9,080 nucleotides of DNA from an uncultured Litorivicinus sp. Its GTDB lineage: Bacteria; Pseudomonadota; Gammaproteobacteria; Pseudomonadales; Litorivicinaceae. This document shows, piece by piece, positions 1 through 7,429 of the stretch; positions within the stretch are counted from its first letter, which is position 1; every line of letters starts with the position of its first letter. Below the pieces are notes generated by a model. The model was not told where the DNA came from. It worked only from the letters and a program-made list of their open reading frames with translations, and searched no databases. The stretch covers positions 1-9,080 of the forward strand of contig CALKMT010000102.1 of assembly GCA_938091715.1 (NCBI GenBank). The letters are read 5' to 3'. The position numbers were made by a program, and so were the translations under genes.

Positions 1-1330
1 TTTGTGGCAGGCTGTCTTTGGCGCCGGCCGGCTTGTAGACCTCGACTAACGCCTCAGACACGTCGGCGGGATACCCCTCGTGTCGAGCATAATAGGTACC
101 CATCAGGCCCTGTAGATCGCTGAACTCCAGGACCATTTCACTTAACAGGTCGCATTTGGCCAGCTGACTGGCCTGTTGGGCGGTCGAGGGATCCGTGCCA
201 AAGGTTTTGGCAATGGCGGCGGCCAGAGCGCCCGCTCGACGTGATTTGTCGCCCAAGGATCCTAGCTCTTCGTGGAAGACAATCTTGTCGAGCTTGCCTA
301 AGCGATCGGCCAATGGCGTTTTTAGATCGGTGTCCCAAAAGAACTTGGCGTCGGCCAATCGTGCGTTCAGCACTCGCTCATTGCCGGCTACGACCAAGCT
401 GGGATCTTTGGACTCGAGGTTGGCCATGGTGACAAAGTAATTGGCCAGGCTACCGTCTGCATGTTTCACGTGAAAATATTTCTGATGCTCTTTCATCGAG
501 CTGACCAGGGCTTCTTCGGGAACGTCCAAAAATTCGCTGGCAAACTGTCCCATCAGGGGCACCGGCCACTCGACCAAGGCGGCCACTTCGTCCACCAAGT
601 CCGGCTCGGTGACGACGGTCAGCTCGGTGGTAGATAAACTTTGGGCCAAGGCTTTGACCCGTGCGGCCCTATCCTCAAAATCTGCGATGACTCGATGGGA
701 CTCTAGTAGCGTGAAATAGTCTGCTGGGGAGTCAATTTGAATCCAGTCCGGACTGTGCACGCGGTGGCCTCGGGTTTGGCGTCCAGCGGTGCGGTCAAAC
801 AGAGTTAACGCCAATACCTGCTGACCCAGCATCGCAACCAGCCACAGAACGGGTCGAGTGAACTCGGCCCGGGTTGCGCCCCAGCGCATCCGCTTAGGCA
901 GGGGCAGTTGATCGACCGTCTCTTTTAAAAGCTCGGGCAACAACGCCTCGCTGTCCAGGCCGTGCTTGACGCCTTGGAACTCCAGCCAAGTGCCCTTGGG
1001 CGTCTCAACTTCTTGCAATTGATCGGGTTCGATGCCTTGCTTGCGGCAAAAACCTAATAGCGCGGGGGTCGGTGCGCCGTCTTTGTAGGCCACAGCCTTG
1101 CTCGGTCCACGCAGGTTTAACACCTGATCCGGCTGACGGGTGGCCAGTCCGCGAATGAGAACGCCCAAACGGCGTGGGGACGCGATGGGGTGAACCGATT
1201 CGAAATCCAGGCCTGCCTGTTGCAAGCGTTTAATAATGCCGGCTTCCAAGTTTTTCCCAGCGGCTTTTAGGGCGCTGGTCGGTAACTCTTCACAGCCCAG
1301 TTCAAAGAGTAAGTCTGCAGTCTGTGTCAT
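1..1330 (-). CDS. glyS: Glycyl-tRNA synthetase beta subunit (partial, C-terminus outside window)
   Basis: Beta subunit of the alpha2-beta2 glycyl-tRNA synthetase, which attaches glycine to tRNA-Gly in the cytoplasm; in this enzyme type the beta chain mainly recognises the tRNA. The visible 443 codons start [17 protein letters not shown], the family's typical N-terminus, followed by SPRRL near residues 51-55, LPKRMRWG near 144-151, [11 protein letters not shown] near 253-263, the hallmark KEHQKYF near 280-286 and RLADAKFF near 324-331. The frame is open to the left edge at ..[11 protein letters not shown]. The usual length is about 690 residues, so roughly 245 C-terminal residues, including the expected anticodon-binding part, lie outside. 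The ATG overlaps the glyQ stop as ATGA and has a GGAGG seven bases upstream, so this start is firm. It is co-transcribed with and probably translationally coupled to glyQ. Confidence 0.97.
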   Translation of the reverse strand, partial: MTQTADLLFELGCEELPTSALKAAGKNLEAGIIKRLQQAGLDFESVHPIASPRRLGVLIRGLATRQPDQVLNLRGPSKAVAYKDGAPTPALLGFCRKQGIEPDQLQEVETPKGTWLEFQGVKHGLDSEALLPELLKETVDQLPLPKRMRWGATRAEFTRPVLWLVAMLGQQVLALTLFDRTAGRQTRGHRVHSPDWIQIDSPADYFTLLESHRVIADFEDRAARVKALAQSLSTTELTVVTEPDLVDEVAALVEWPVPLMGQFASEFLDVPEEALVSSMKEHQKYFHVKHADGSLANYFVTMANLESKDPSLVVAGNERVLNARLADAKFFWDTDLKTPLADRLGKLDKIVFHEELGSLGDKSRRAGALAAAIAKTFGTDPSTAQQASQLAKCDLLSEMVLEFSDLQGLMGTYYARHEGYPADVSEALVEVYKPAGAKDSLPQ

Positions 1331-2247
1331 GCCTGGCCCTCCGCCAACATTGCTTGTCGGATGTCGGGGTCGGCCAGCGGAAAGCCGGCTGCCTTGCGGC
1401 TATCGTAATAACAGTGGGCCACTTCTCGGGCCAGGGTACGAACCCGCAGGATAAAGCGCTGTCGCTCAGTCACGCTGATCGCGTGTCGGGCGTCCAACAG
1501 GTTAAAGGTGTGGCTGGCTTTCAATACCTGTTCATAGGCAGGCAGTGGTAGGTTTGCCGCGACCAATTTTTGGCAGTCGACTTCGCAGCCATCAAAGGTG
1601 GCAAATAGCCGATCGATATCAGCGTGTTCGAAGTTGTAGGCGCTCTGTTCCCGCTCGTTCTGCAGGAACACGTCGCCATAGGTCACGCCGTCAGTCCAGA
1701 CCAGGTCGTACATACTGTCCACGCCCTGAAGGTACATTGCGATGCGCTCTAAACCGTATGTGATCTCGCCTGTGACGGGGAAGCACTCGATCCCGCCGGC
1801 TTGTTGAAAATACGTGAACTGAGTGACCTCCATGCCATTTAGCCAGACCTCCCAGCCTAGGCCCCATGCTCCCAGGGTTGGCGATTCCCAGTTGTCCTCG
1901 ACCAAACGAATGTCGTGCACCTCTGGATCGATACCCAGGCGTTTCAGGCTGTCCATGTACAGCTCGACAATATTGTCCGGCGAGGGCTTCATGACTACCT
2001 GGAACTGATAGTAGTGTTGCCCGCGGTTTGGGTTGTCACCGTAGCGTCCGTCCGTCGGCCGGCGGCTGGGTTGAACATAGGCGCTGTTCCAGCGCTCCGG
2101 ACCAATCGAGCGCAGGAAGGTGGCGGGGTGAAAGGTGCCCGCACCCACTTCCATGTCCAAGGGTTGCATCACCACGCAGCCCTGCTCGGACCAAAAGGTC
2201 TGCAGGGTTTGGATCATGTCTTGGAACGTTAGGGCATCAGTTTTCAT
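1327..2247 (-). CDS. glyQ: Glycyl-tRNA synthetase alpha subunit
   Basis: Catalytic alpha subunit of tetrameric glycyl-tRNA synthetase; it forms glycyl-adenylate and charges tRNA-Gly together with GlyS. The 306-residue product is nearly the length of the E. coli protein (303). Class II synthetase signatures are intact: [17 protein letters not shown] near residues 28-44, [15 protein letters not shown] near 56-70, [13 protein letters not shown] near 78-90, [20 protein letters not shown] near 124-143, [13 protein letters not shown] near 160-172 and [16 protein letters not shown] near 250-265. The start ATG fits the family N-terminus ([13 protein letters not shown]). No clear Shine-Dalgarno sequence precedes it; the upstream bases read GTAGCCGAATTGAT. 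The stop overlaps the glyS start in ATGA. The gene is transcribed away from the acyltransferase gene, probably from the promoter at 2278-2306. Confidence 0.98.
   Translation of the reverse strand: MKTDALTFQDMIQTLQTFWSEQGCVVMQPLDMEVGAGTFHPATFLRSIGPERWNSAYVQPSRRPTDGRYGDNPNRGQHYYQFQVVMKPSPDNIVELYMDSLKRLGIDPEVHDIRLVEDNWESPTLGAWGLGWEVWLNGMEVTQFTYFQQAGGIECFPVTGEITYGLERIAMYLQGVDSMYDLVWTDGVTYGDVFLQNEREQSAYNFEHADIDRLFATFDGCEVDCQKLVAANLPLPAYEQVLKASHTFNLLDARHAISVTERQRFILRVRTLAREVAHCYYDSRKAAGFPLADPDIRQAMLAEGQA
1338..1342 (-). promoter_or_regulatory. Shine-Dalgarno site for glyS, inside the end of glyQ
   Basis: The minus strand reads GGAGG here, seven bases before the glyS ATG and within the last codons of glyQ. 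It fixes the glyS start at the ATGA overlap and gives the beta subunit its own strong ribosome site, unlike glyQ itself, which has no clear one. Confidence 0.8.
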
Positions 2248-2256
2248 ATCAATTCG

Positions 2257-2285
2257 GCTACAGTGAAAGCGTGGCGCAGTATACT
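2257..2285 (+). promoter_or_regulatory. Putative sigma-70 promoter for the acyltransferase gene
   Basis: On the plus strand GCTACA (2257-2262, a weak -35 sharing three consensus bases) is followed by a 17-base spacer and TATACT (2280-2285, five of six -10 bases). A start near 2292 would leave about 29 bases before the ATG at 2321. The -10 shares the palindrome AGTATACT with the glyQ promoter on the other strand. The weak -35 lowers confidence. Confidence 0.4.
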
Positions 2286-2306
2286 CTGCACGCCCTTTAA
2301 TGTCTT
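2278..2306 (-). promoter_or_regulatory. Putative sigma-70 promoter for glyQS
   Basis: On the minus strand the -35 candidate AAGACA (2306 to 2301, four of six consensus bases) is followed by a 17-base spacer and the -10 candidate TATACT (2283 to 2278, five of six). Transcription would start near 2271, giving a leader of about 24 bases before the glyQ ATG. The -10 lies within the palindrome AGTATACT and overlaps the -10 of the opposite promoter. Spacing and position are good; assignment is by motif only. Confidence 0.55.
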
Positions 2307-2320
2307 TTTAGGATCGTCAA

Positions 2321-3193
2321 ATGAAGTCGACCTTAGCCGTACGCTTGTTGTCGGGATTGGCCCGCTTGCCCGCGCCAGTGGCCGACGCCTTGGGGCGCAG
2401 CCTAGGACGATTCGTGCACCGCAAGGGCTCACGGGCCCAGCGTATCACGCAGACCAACTTGGCCCTGGCCTTTCCTGAGATGGACTTAAAGGACCGCTTA
2501 GAGCTTGAGCGGCAAAGCCTCAAGGACTTAGGTGAAAAAGCGGCCCGTTTGGCCCGGGTGTGGGTTTTGGGTGCGGATAATCCCGACGGTTTGGCTGACC
2601 CCGCCTCTTTGTCGGCTTGGGATCAGGCAATCGATGCGGGTCAGGGCGTTTTGCTGTTGGTTCCGCATTTAGGCAATTGGGAGTTGCTGGGCGGTTGGGT
2701 GGCCTCCCATGGCACCTTGAATGCGATGTATCGGCCTGCACGTCTCGAAGGCGTAGATGCCCTGGTTCGCGAGGGACGGGTGGCCCAGGGCTATCAGATG
2801 CACCCCACCAACGTGAAAGGGGTAGCTGGACTGCTTAAGTCATTGAAAAAAGGCGAAATAGTGGCAGTCCTGCCAGACCAAGAGCCGGATCTAGAGGGCG
2901 GTATTTTTGCCCCGTTTTTTGGCCAGTCAGCCTTGACCATGACCTTGGCCCACAAGCTGGCGCAAAAGCAGCCGGCGGCCAAAGTGTTCATCGCCGCCGC
3001 GGTTCGACGATCGGCTCGGGACTACCAGGTGGTGATCGATCCGGTGCCAGAGTTTGGTCAGCTTGATACCCCTGAGGGCGTCGCGGTGATGAACGGCGCC
3101 ATCGAGGCCCTAGTTCGGCGTTATCCAGAGCAATATCAATGGGAATACAAACGGTTTCAGACCCAGCCCGAGGGTCAGCCTGGCCCGTATTAA
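2321..3193 (+). CDS. LpxL/HtrB-family lipid A (lysophospholipid-type) acyltransferase
   Basis: A 290-residue member of the LpxL/LpxM/HtrB acyltransferase family, which transfers a fatty acyl chain from acyl-ACP to a lipid A precursor at the inner face of the inner membrane. The catalytic HX4E motif is visible in VPHLGNWELLGGW, with His116 and Glu121. Other family landmarks are RITQTNLALAFPE near residues 41-53, MYRPARLE near 136-143, LPDQEPDLEGGIFAPFFG near 184-201 and the C-terminal YQWEYKRF near 272-279. Usual length is about 290-310, so it looks complete. No strong N-terminal membrane helix stands out, though LAVRLLSGLARLPAPVADALG could associate with the membrane. The ATG is preceded by AGGA (2310-2313) with a seven-base spacer. 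A similar acyltransferase lies near glyQS in Pseudomonas. Which lipid A position or acyl chain it uses cannot be read from sequence, so no symbol is given. Its stop overlaps the trkH stop. Confidence 0.9.
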   Translation: MKSTLAVRLLSGLARLPAPVADALGRSLGRFVHRKGSRAQRITQTNLALAFPEMDLKDRLELERQSLKDLGEKAARLARVWVLGADNPDGLADPASLSAWDQAIDAGQGVLLLVPHLGNWELLGGWVASHGTLNAMYRPARLEGVDALVREGRVAQGYQMHPTNVKGVAGLLKSLKKGEIVAVLPDQEPDLEGGIFAPFFGQSALTMTLAHKLAQKQPAAKVFIAAAVRRSARDYQVVIDPVPEFGQLDTPEGVAVMNGAIEALVRRYPEQYQWEYKRFQTQPEGQPGPY

Positions 3194-4686
3194 GTGCGCC
3201 AGAATTCTGGAGTCAGAATGACCAGCAAGGTAAACAGCTCCAAGCGTCCGAGTAACATGGCCAAGCACAGCACGTATTTTTCTGCGCCCTCCAGTGAGCC
3301 GTAGGTCAGCGCTACCTCGCCCAGCCCCGGGCCCAAGTTGTTCAGGCATGCGCCGACCGCCGAATACGCGGTAATCGGATCGGTTCCCAGGGCAATCATG
3401 GTCAACATCAGCAGCGCAAATACAAAAATATAGGCGGCCAAAAAGCCCCAAATGCTGCTGACCACACTTTCGGGCACGCTTTTGCCGCCCACCTTGACGG
3501 GAATAACCGCGTTGGGGTGGATCAGCTGGCGAACTTCGCGAAAGCCCTGTTTGAACAGCAGCATCATACGAATTTGCTTGATGCCGCCACCTGTGGATCC
3601 GGCGCAGGCTCCAGCAAAGGCGCTCATTAGCAATAAAAACGGCAGAAAGGTCGGCCAACTGGCGTAATCCGCGGTGGCAAACCCAGTGGTGGTGGCCACA
3701 GAAATGGCCTCGAAGGCGCCTCGGCGCAGGGCCTCGGTGGGCTCATAGGTGCCGGTGGTGATTAATACCAGCACGACCACCAGGGTCAGCATGCTCAGAA
3801 AGATCAGGTAGCCGCGGGCCTCGGAGTCTCGCCAGTAGTGGGTAAAGCTAGGCAACGAGCGGGCTCGACCCCAACCGGGTGCTAGTCCGGTTTTTAGCGT
3901 CTTGAAGCTGGCAAAGTGCAACGCAAAGTTAATCCCAGCCAGGACCATAAAGACCATGGCTACGGTCTCAATGGCGGCACTGTCCCAATAACCAATGCTG
4001 GCATCCTTGGTCGAGAATCCGCCAATGGCAATGGTTGAAAAGGCATGGCTGATCGCGTCAAAGGCGTTCATGCCGGCCGCGTAATAGGCCACCGCACAGG
4101 CCAAGGTCAACGCGGAATAGATACTGAACAGAACCGCAGCGGTGGTCACGATGCGCGGCGCCAGGCGAGTGTCTTTCATGGGGCCTGGGGTTTCAGCGCG
4201 ATACAGCTGCATCCCGCCGACACCCAAGAACGGCAGCACCGCCATGGCCAGTACAATGATCCCGATGCCCCCCATCCACTGCAGCAGCTGACGATAAAAC
4301 AGCAGCGACTTGGGCAAATCGTCCAAACCAGAGATCACGGTAGCGCCTGTTGTGGTCAGGCCACTGACGGATTCGAAAATGGCGTCGGTCATGGACAGAT
4401 TTAGGTTGGAATCCAGAACCAAGGGCAGGCTGCCCGCCAAGCTCAATACGGTCCAGAACAAGACCGTGATCAAGAAACCGTCGCGGTTTCTTAGGTCGGA
4501 TTTGGCTCCTTTGCACAGGCTCCACAACAGGGCGCCCGCCAAAAACAATGACGCAAAGGAGGCCGCAAAGTTAAGCAGGGTGTTCTCTTGATAGATCAGC
4601 GCGACCACGATGGCCGGCGCTGTGGCGATGACCGAAAAAACGGCCAGTAATAGGCCTAAAATCTTGCCAATGATCATGTAGCGCAT
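3190..4686 (-). CDS. trkH: Trk potassium uptake system transmembrane subunit TrkH
   Basis: Inner-membrane K+ channel subunit of the Trk system, gated by the cytoplasmic TrkA ring. The 498-residue protein shows the four pore repeats expected of TrkH, with filter segments SGLTTTGATV near residues 108-117, STIAIGGFST near 217-226, SVATTTGFAT near 329-338 and NNLGPGLGE near 449-457. The conserved GACAGSTGGGIKQIR lies near 359-373 and the terminal GRLELFTLLVILTPEFWR near 480-497. Many hydrophobic stretches fit membrane helices. Compared with remembered E. coli TrkH (483), about 15 extra residues sit around 262-283, in the cytoplasmic link between repeats two and three. The ATG is only two bases after the trkA stop; a GGAG 14 bases upstream is far, so reinitiation after trkA is likely. 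A second ATG at codon 4 is possible but less well placed. This is the last gene of the five-gene operon. Confidence 0.97.
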   Translation of the reverse strand: MRYMIIGKILGLLLAVFSVIATAPAIVVALIYQENTLLNFAASFASLFLAGALLWSLCKGAKSDLRNRDGFLITVLFWTVLSLAGSLPLVLDSNLNLSMTDAIFESVSGLTTTGATVISGLDDLPKSLLFYRQLLQWMGGIGIIVLAMAVLPFLGVGGMQLYRAETPGPMKDTRLAPRIVTTAAVLFSIYSALTLACAVAYYAAGMNAFDAISHAFSTIAIGGFSTKDASIGYWDSAAIETVAMVFMVLAGINFALHFASFKTLKTGLAPGWGRARSLPSFTHYWRDSEARGYLIFLSMLTLVVVLVLITTGTYEPTEALRRGAFEAISVATTTGFATADYASWPTFLPFLLLMSAFAGACAGSTGGGIKQIRMMLLFKQGFREVRQLIHPNAVIPVKVGGKSVPESVVSSIWGFLAAYIFVFALLMLTMIALGTDPITAYSAVGACLNNLGPGLGEVALTYGSLEGAEKYVLCLAMLLGRLELFTLLVILTPEFWRT

Positions 4687-4688
4687 GG

Positions 4689-6113
4689 CTAGAGCAGGTA
4701 CTCCGCGCCGGGCTGAAACATGCGCTCAATTTCTTGCAGTTTCTTGGGGTTTTTTTCCGCCAGGAACACGATGACATGGTCCTCGGGTTGGATTTCGATG
4801 TGGTGATGGCCCATCAATACCTCGTCGCCGCGCACGATGGCTCCGATGGTCGCGCCCTCGGGCAGTTTGATTTTCTGGATTGAGCGCCCGATGACCTTGG
4901 AGCTGCGGGCGTCGCCCCGGGCCACCAATTCCAAGGCTTCCGCCGCGCCGCGGCGAAGGCTGAAGGCTTGTTGAATCTCACCGCGCCGGACGTGGCGCAA
5001 AATACTGCCAATGGTGGCTTGCTCTGGAGACACCGCAACGTCAATCAGACCGCCTTGAACCAGATCTACATACGCGGGGTTGTTAATCAGCGTCATGACC
5101 TTTCTGGCGCCCATCTTTTTGGCCAGCATGCTGGCCATGATGTTGGCCTCGTCTGAGTTGGTGACGGCACAGAACACGTCGGTATCTGAAATGCCGCACT
5201 CGTCCAACAGTTTCCGGCTTGAAGCATCACCGATGTTGACGATGGTTTTGTTCAACTGCTCGGACAACTCACGGGTCCGGTTGGCGTCGCGCTCGATCAA
5301 TTGGACGCGGTACTTGGCTTCTAGACGACTGGCCAAGCGGGCCCCAATGTTGCCGCCGCCGGCAATCATGATGCGGCGATAGGGCTTGTCGGTTTCCATC
5401 AACTCGGCCATGACCGAACGGATGTGTTTGCGATCGGCAATAAAGAACACTTCGTCGCCGTTTTGAATCAGCGTATCGCCCTCGGGGATAATCGGACGGT
5501 CTTGTCGATAGATCGCAGCCACCCGGGTATCGATATTCGGCAGGTGCTGGGTCAAATCTTTTAGCCGGTGGCCCACCAAGGGCCCAGGTGAAATCGCGTT
5601 GACGCAGGCCATTTGTGCCCGCCCACCGGCAAAGTCACTGACTTGCAGGGCGCCGGGCTGGCCGATGAGTCGCTCAATGTAGTTGGTGACCTCGGTTTCC
5701 GGGCTGATGCGTTCTTGGACCCACAATCGAGCGACTTTGGCGCCTTTGGTGTTAACCCAGGCTTCGTCGGGCTGAAAGACCTTGGCCTCAAACTCGGGAT
5801 CTAGGTATTCGGAGTTGCGTACTCGGGCGATCAGGTTGGGGGTGCGAAACAAGGCCCGGGAGATTTGGCAGGCGACCAGGTTCACTTCGTCAGAGTTGGT
5901 CACGGCAATGACCAGCTCAGCGTCGTCGACCCCAGCCTCGCGCAAGGTCGAGGGGCTGGATGCATGGCCTGAAACGGTGCGCACGTCCAAATCGGGCAAT
6001 TGCTTGAACCGGCGTTTGTTGGCATCCACCAGCGTGATGTCGTTTTGTTCAAAGGACAGTCGCTCTGCCAGTGTAGCGCCGACCTGGCCAGCCCCGAGAA
6101 TTACTATCTTCAC
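4689..6113 (-). CDS. trkA: Trk potassium uptake regulatory NAD-binding subunit TrkA
   Basis: Cytoplasmic regulatory subunit of the Trk K+ uptake system; it binds nucleotides such as NAD(H) or ATP/ADP and controls the TrkH pore. Two RCK units are visible. The first Rossmann motif GAGQVG is at residues 7-12 with acidic Asp30 closing the second strand, and the second motif GGGNIG is at 252-257 followed by LIERD near 272-276. RCK_C-type parts follow each (PGALQVSDFAGG near 153-164; AVTNSDEANIMASMLAKKMGARKVMTLINNPAYVDLVQGG near 316-355 is also typical). At 474 residues it is 16 longer than E. coli TrkA, mainly through an extra segment near 113-133. The start is GTG, overlapping the rsmB stop as GTGA, with AGGAG seven bases upstream. 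It is followed by trkH two bases later. Confidence 0.97.
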   Translation of the reverse strand: MKIVILGAGQVGATLAERLSFEQNDITLVDANKRRFKQLPDLDVRTVSGHASSPSTLREAGVDDAELVIAVTNSDEVNLVACQISRALFRTPNLIARVRNSEYLDPEFEAKVFQPDEAWVNTKGAKVARLWVQERISPETEVTNYIERLIGQPGALQVSDFAGGRAQMACVNAISPGPLVGHRLKDLTQHLPNIDTRVAAIYRQDRPIIPEGDTLIQNGDEVFFIADRKHIRSVMAELMETDKPYRRIMIAGGGNIGARLASRLEAKYRVQLIERDANRTRELSEQLNKTIVNIGDASSRKLLDECGISDTDVFCAVTNSDEANIMASMLAKKMGARKVMTLINNPAYVDLVQGGLIDVAVSPEQATIGSILRHVRRGEIQQAFSLRRGAAEALELVARGDARSSKVIGRSIQKIKLPEGATIGAIVRGDEVLMGHHHIEIQPEDHVIVFLAEKNPKKLQEIERMFQPGAEYLL

Positions 6114-7429
6114 GAATTCACTCCTGCTTCGGGCTGCGATTTAACCAAACTGGCGTAATAGAAGCCATCGGCATCGCCGCAGCCCGGCAAAAATTGGCTG
6201 CCCAGGGGGACTGGCACATCGCCAGCGTTGGGTAACGCCGCTAACTGCGCATCCGGGGTTGCTTGTAAAAAGCGTTGGATTTGTTTGTGGTTTTCCTCGG
6301 GCAATACCGAACACGTGACGTACAACAGTTGGCCCCCTGGGCGCACCCGCGTCCACAGGTAATCCAGCAACTGGGCTTGAATCTGGACCGTTTCAACGAC
6401 CTGTTCGGGGGTGCGGGCCAAGCGAATATCCGGATGGCGACGAATGACGCCAGTGCCTGAGCAGGGCGCGTCTAATAGGATTCGATCAAAGGGGGTTTGC
6501 GACCAGGGGCCGGGTTGGCTGGCATCGGCACAGACCACATCGCACTGCAGCCCGAGGCGCTCGAGGTTCTGATGAATGCGATCCAGGCGGCGGGCGTGGC
6601 TGTCCAGGGCGATTAATTCGATATCGGGCTCGAGCTCGAGCAGGTGACAGGTTTTGCCCCCCGGGGCCGCGCAGGCATCCAAGACCCGCTCGCCGGGTTG
6701 GCAGGCCAGCCATTGGGCGGCCCATTGTGCGTTGCTGTCCTGCACGCTGACAGCGCCCTGGGCAAATTGCGGCAGCGCGTCCACCCGCTGGGGTTGAGCC
6801 AAGACAATGGCGCCGCCGGGTGTCAGTTGGCCTTCGATGTCGGCGTCATGCAGGGCTTTTAGGTAGTCCTCGGGCGAAATCTGCTGGCGATTGGGACGCA
6901 AAGTCATGGGCGCACGCTGGTTGTTGGCGTTCAAAATCGCTTGATAGTGCTCGGGATAGGCTTTCTTTAATTTGCCAATCAGCCAGGCTGGGTGATTGAA
7001 CACCGCCTGTTCGTCGTGCTTCTCCATCAAGAACGTAGCCTTGTCACGGAGAAAATTCCTGAGCACGGCATTGACCACACCCCGGGCCCAGGGGCGCCCC
7101 AGTTCTGGGGTCAGAGACACGGTTTCCGCCACCACAGCGTGTTCGGCTTGACGGGTGAACGCCAGTTGGGCCAGGCCGGTCATCAATAGGCTATGCAGCA
7201 CCTGGTCTTTGGGTTTAAACGGCCGTTGCAGCAGCTGTTCCAGAATTTGCTGGAGGTGAAACCAATGCCGTACCGTGGTCGAGGCGATCATGCGAGCCAG
7301 GGTCAGCTCACCGGCGGACAGCGCCAAGGCACTGTCGCCGCTTAGCACCGTATCCAGACTGCCAGTCTGTTGGGCGGTCGCGTGTACGGCATCGAGCGCG
7401 ACGTGACGTGCCTTTTTGGCCGGGCTCAC
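6110..7429 (-). CDS. rsmB: 16S rRNA (cytosine(967)-C(5))-methyltransferase RsmB
   Basis: SAM-dependent methyltransferase making m5C967 in 16S rRNA. With the GTG at 7429 the product has 439 residues, close to the 429 of E. coli RsmB. An N-terminal NusB-like RNA-binding region (roughly residues 6-130, with ALDAVHATAQ and VVNAVLRNFLRDK) is followed by the methyltransferase core. Visible motifs are the SAM-binding ACAAPGGKT near 252-260, RILLDAPCSGTGVIRRHPDI near 316-335 with Cys323, and VTCSVLPEEN near 371-380 with Cys373, the expected pair of catalytic cysteines. The C-terminus has the usual DGFYYASLVK. The start overlaps the fmt stop as GTGA, the same junction as rsmB-trkA. A GTG at 7510 in the same frame would add 27 residues and an 85-base overlap with fmt; the added residues look nothing like the family, so it is not chosen. 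The ribosome site at 7429 is weak, suggesting coupling to fmt. Confidence 0.96.
   Translation of the reverse strand: MSPAKKARHVALDAVHATAQQTGSLDTVLSGDSALALSAGELTLARMIASTTVRHWFHLQQILEQLLQRPFKPKDQVLHSLLMTGLAQLAFTRQAEHAVVAETVSLTPELGRPWARGVVNAVLRNFLRDKATFLMEKHDEQAVFNHPAWLIGKLKKAYPEHYQAILNANNQRAPMTLRPNRQQISPEDYLKALHDADIEGQLTPGGAIVLAQPQRVDALPQFAQGAVSVQDSNAQWAAQWLACQPGERVLDACAAPGGKTCHLLELEPDIELIALDSHARRLDRIHQNLERLGLQCDVVCADASQPGPWSQTPFDRILLDAPCSGTGVIRRHPDIRLARTPEQVVETVQIQAQLLDYLWTRVRPGGQLLYVTCSVLPEENHKQIQRFLQATPDAQLAALPNAGDVPVPLGSQFLPGCGDADGFYYASLVKSQPEAGVNS
6121..6125 (-). promoter_or_regulatory. Shine-Dalgarno site supporting the GTG start of trkA
   Basis: The minus strand reads AGGAG in the last codons of rsmB, seven bases before the GTG of trkA. 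Together with the MKIVILGAGQVG N-terminus, which matches the family from its first residue, it makes the non-ATG start secure. Confidence 0.8.

Noticed and set aside
3160..3176. Hairpin GACCC-7-GGGTC near the convergent gene ends, as a possible terminator
   Set aside because: The stem is only five base pairs, it lies inside the acyltransferase coding sequence, and no T-run follows on either strand.
3199..3210. Perfect 12-base palindrome CCAGAATTCTGG just after the acyltransferase stop
   Set aside because: It encodes conserved C-terminal TrkH residues (PEFW) and has no loop bases, so coding constraint and chance explain it better than a terminator or operator.
3110..3658. A 182-codon open frame on the minus strand across the 3' ends of trkH and the acyltransferase gene
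   Set aside because: It overlaps trkH in another frame, has a low-complexity Arg/Gly-rich product with no recognisable motif and no ribosome site that I could see; it is a shadow of GC-rich coding sequence.
4045..4404. A 119-codon open frame on the plus strand, antisense to trkH
   Set aside because: The product is rich in His, Gln and Gly with no family resemblance, and trkH on the other strand has clear conserved motifs throughout.
6028..6035. Match to the E. coli Chi sequence (GCTGGTGG on the minus strand) in trkA
   Set aside because: A single 8-base match is expected by chance in GC-rich DNA, and the Chi sequence of this organism is unknown.
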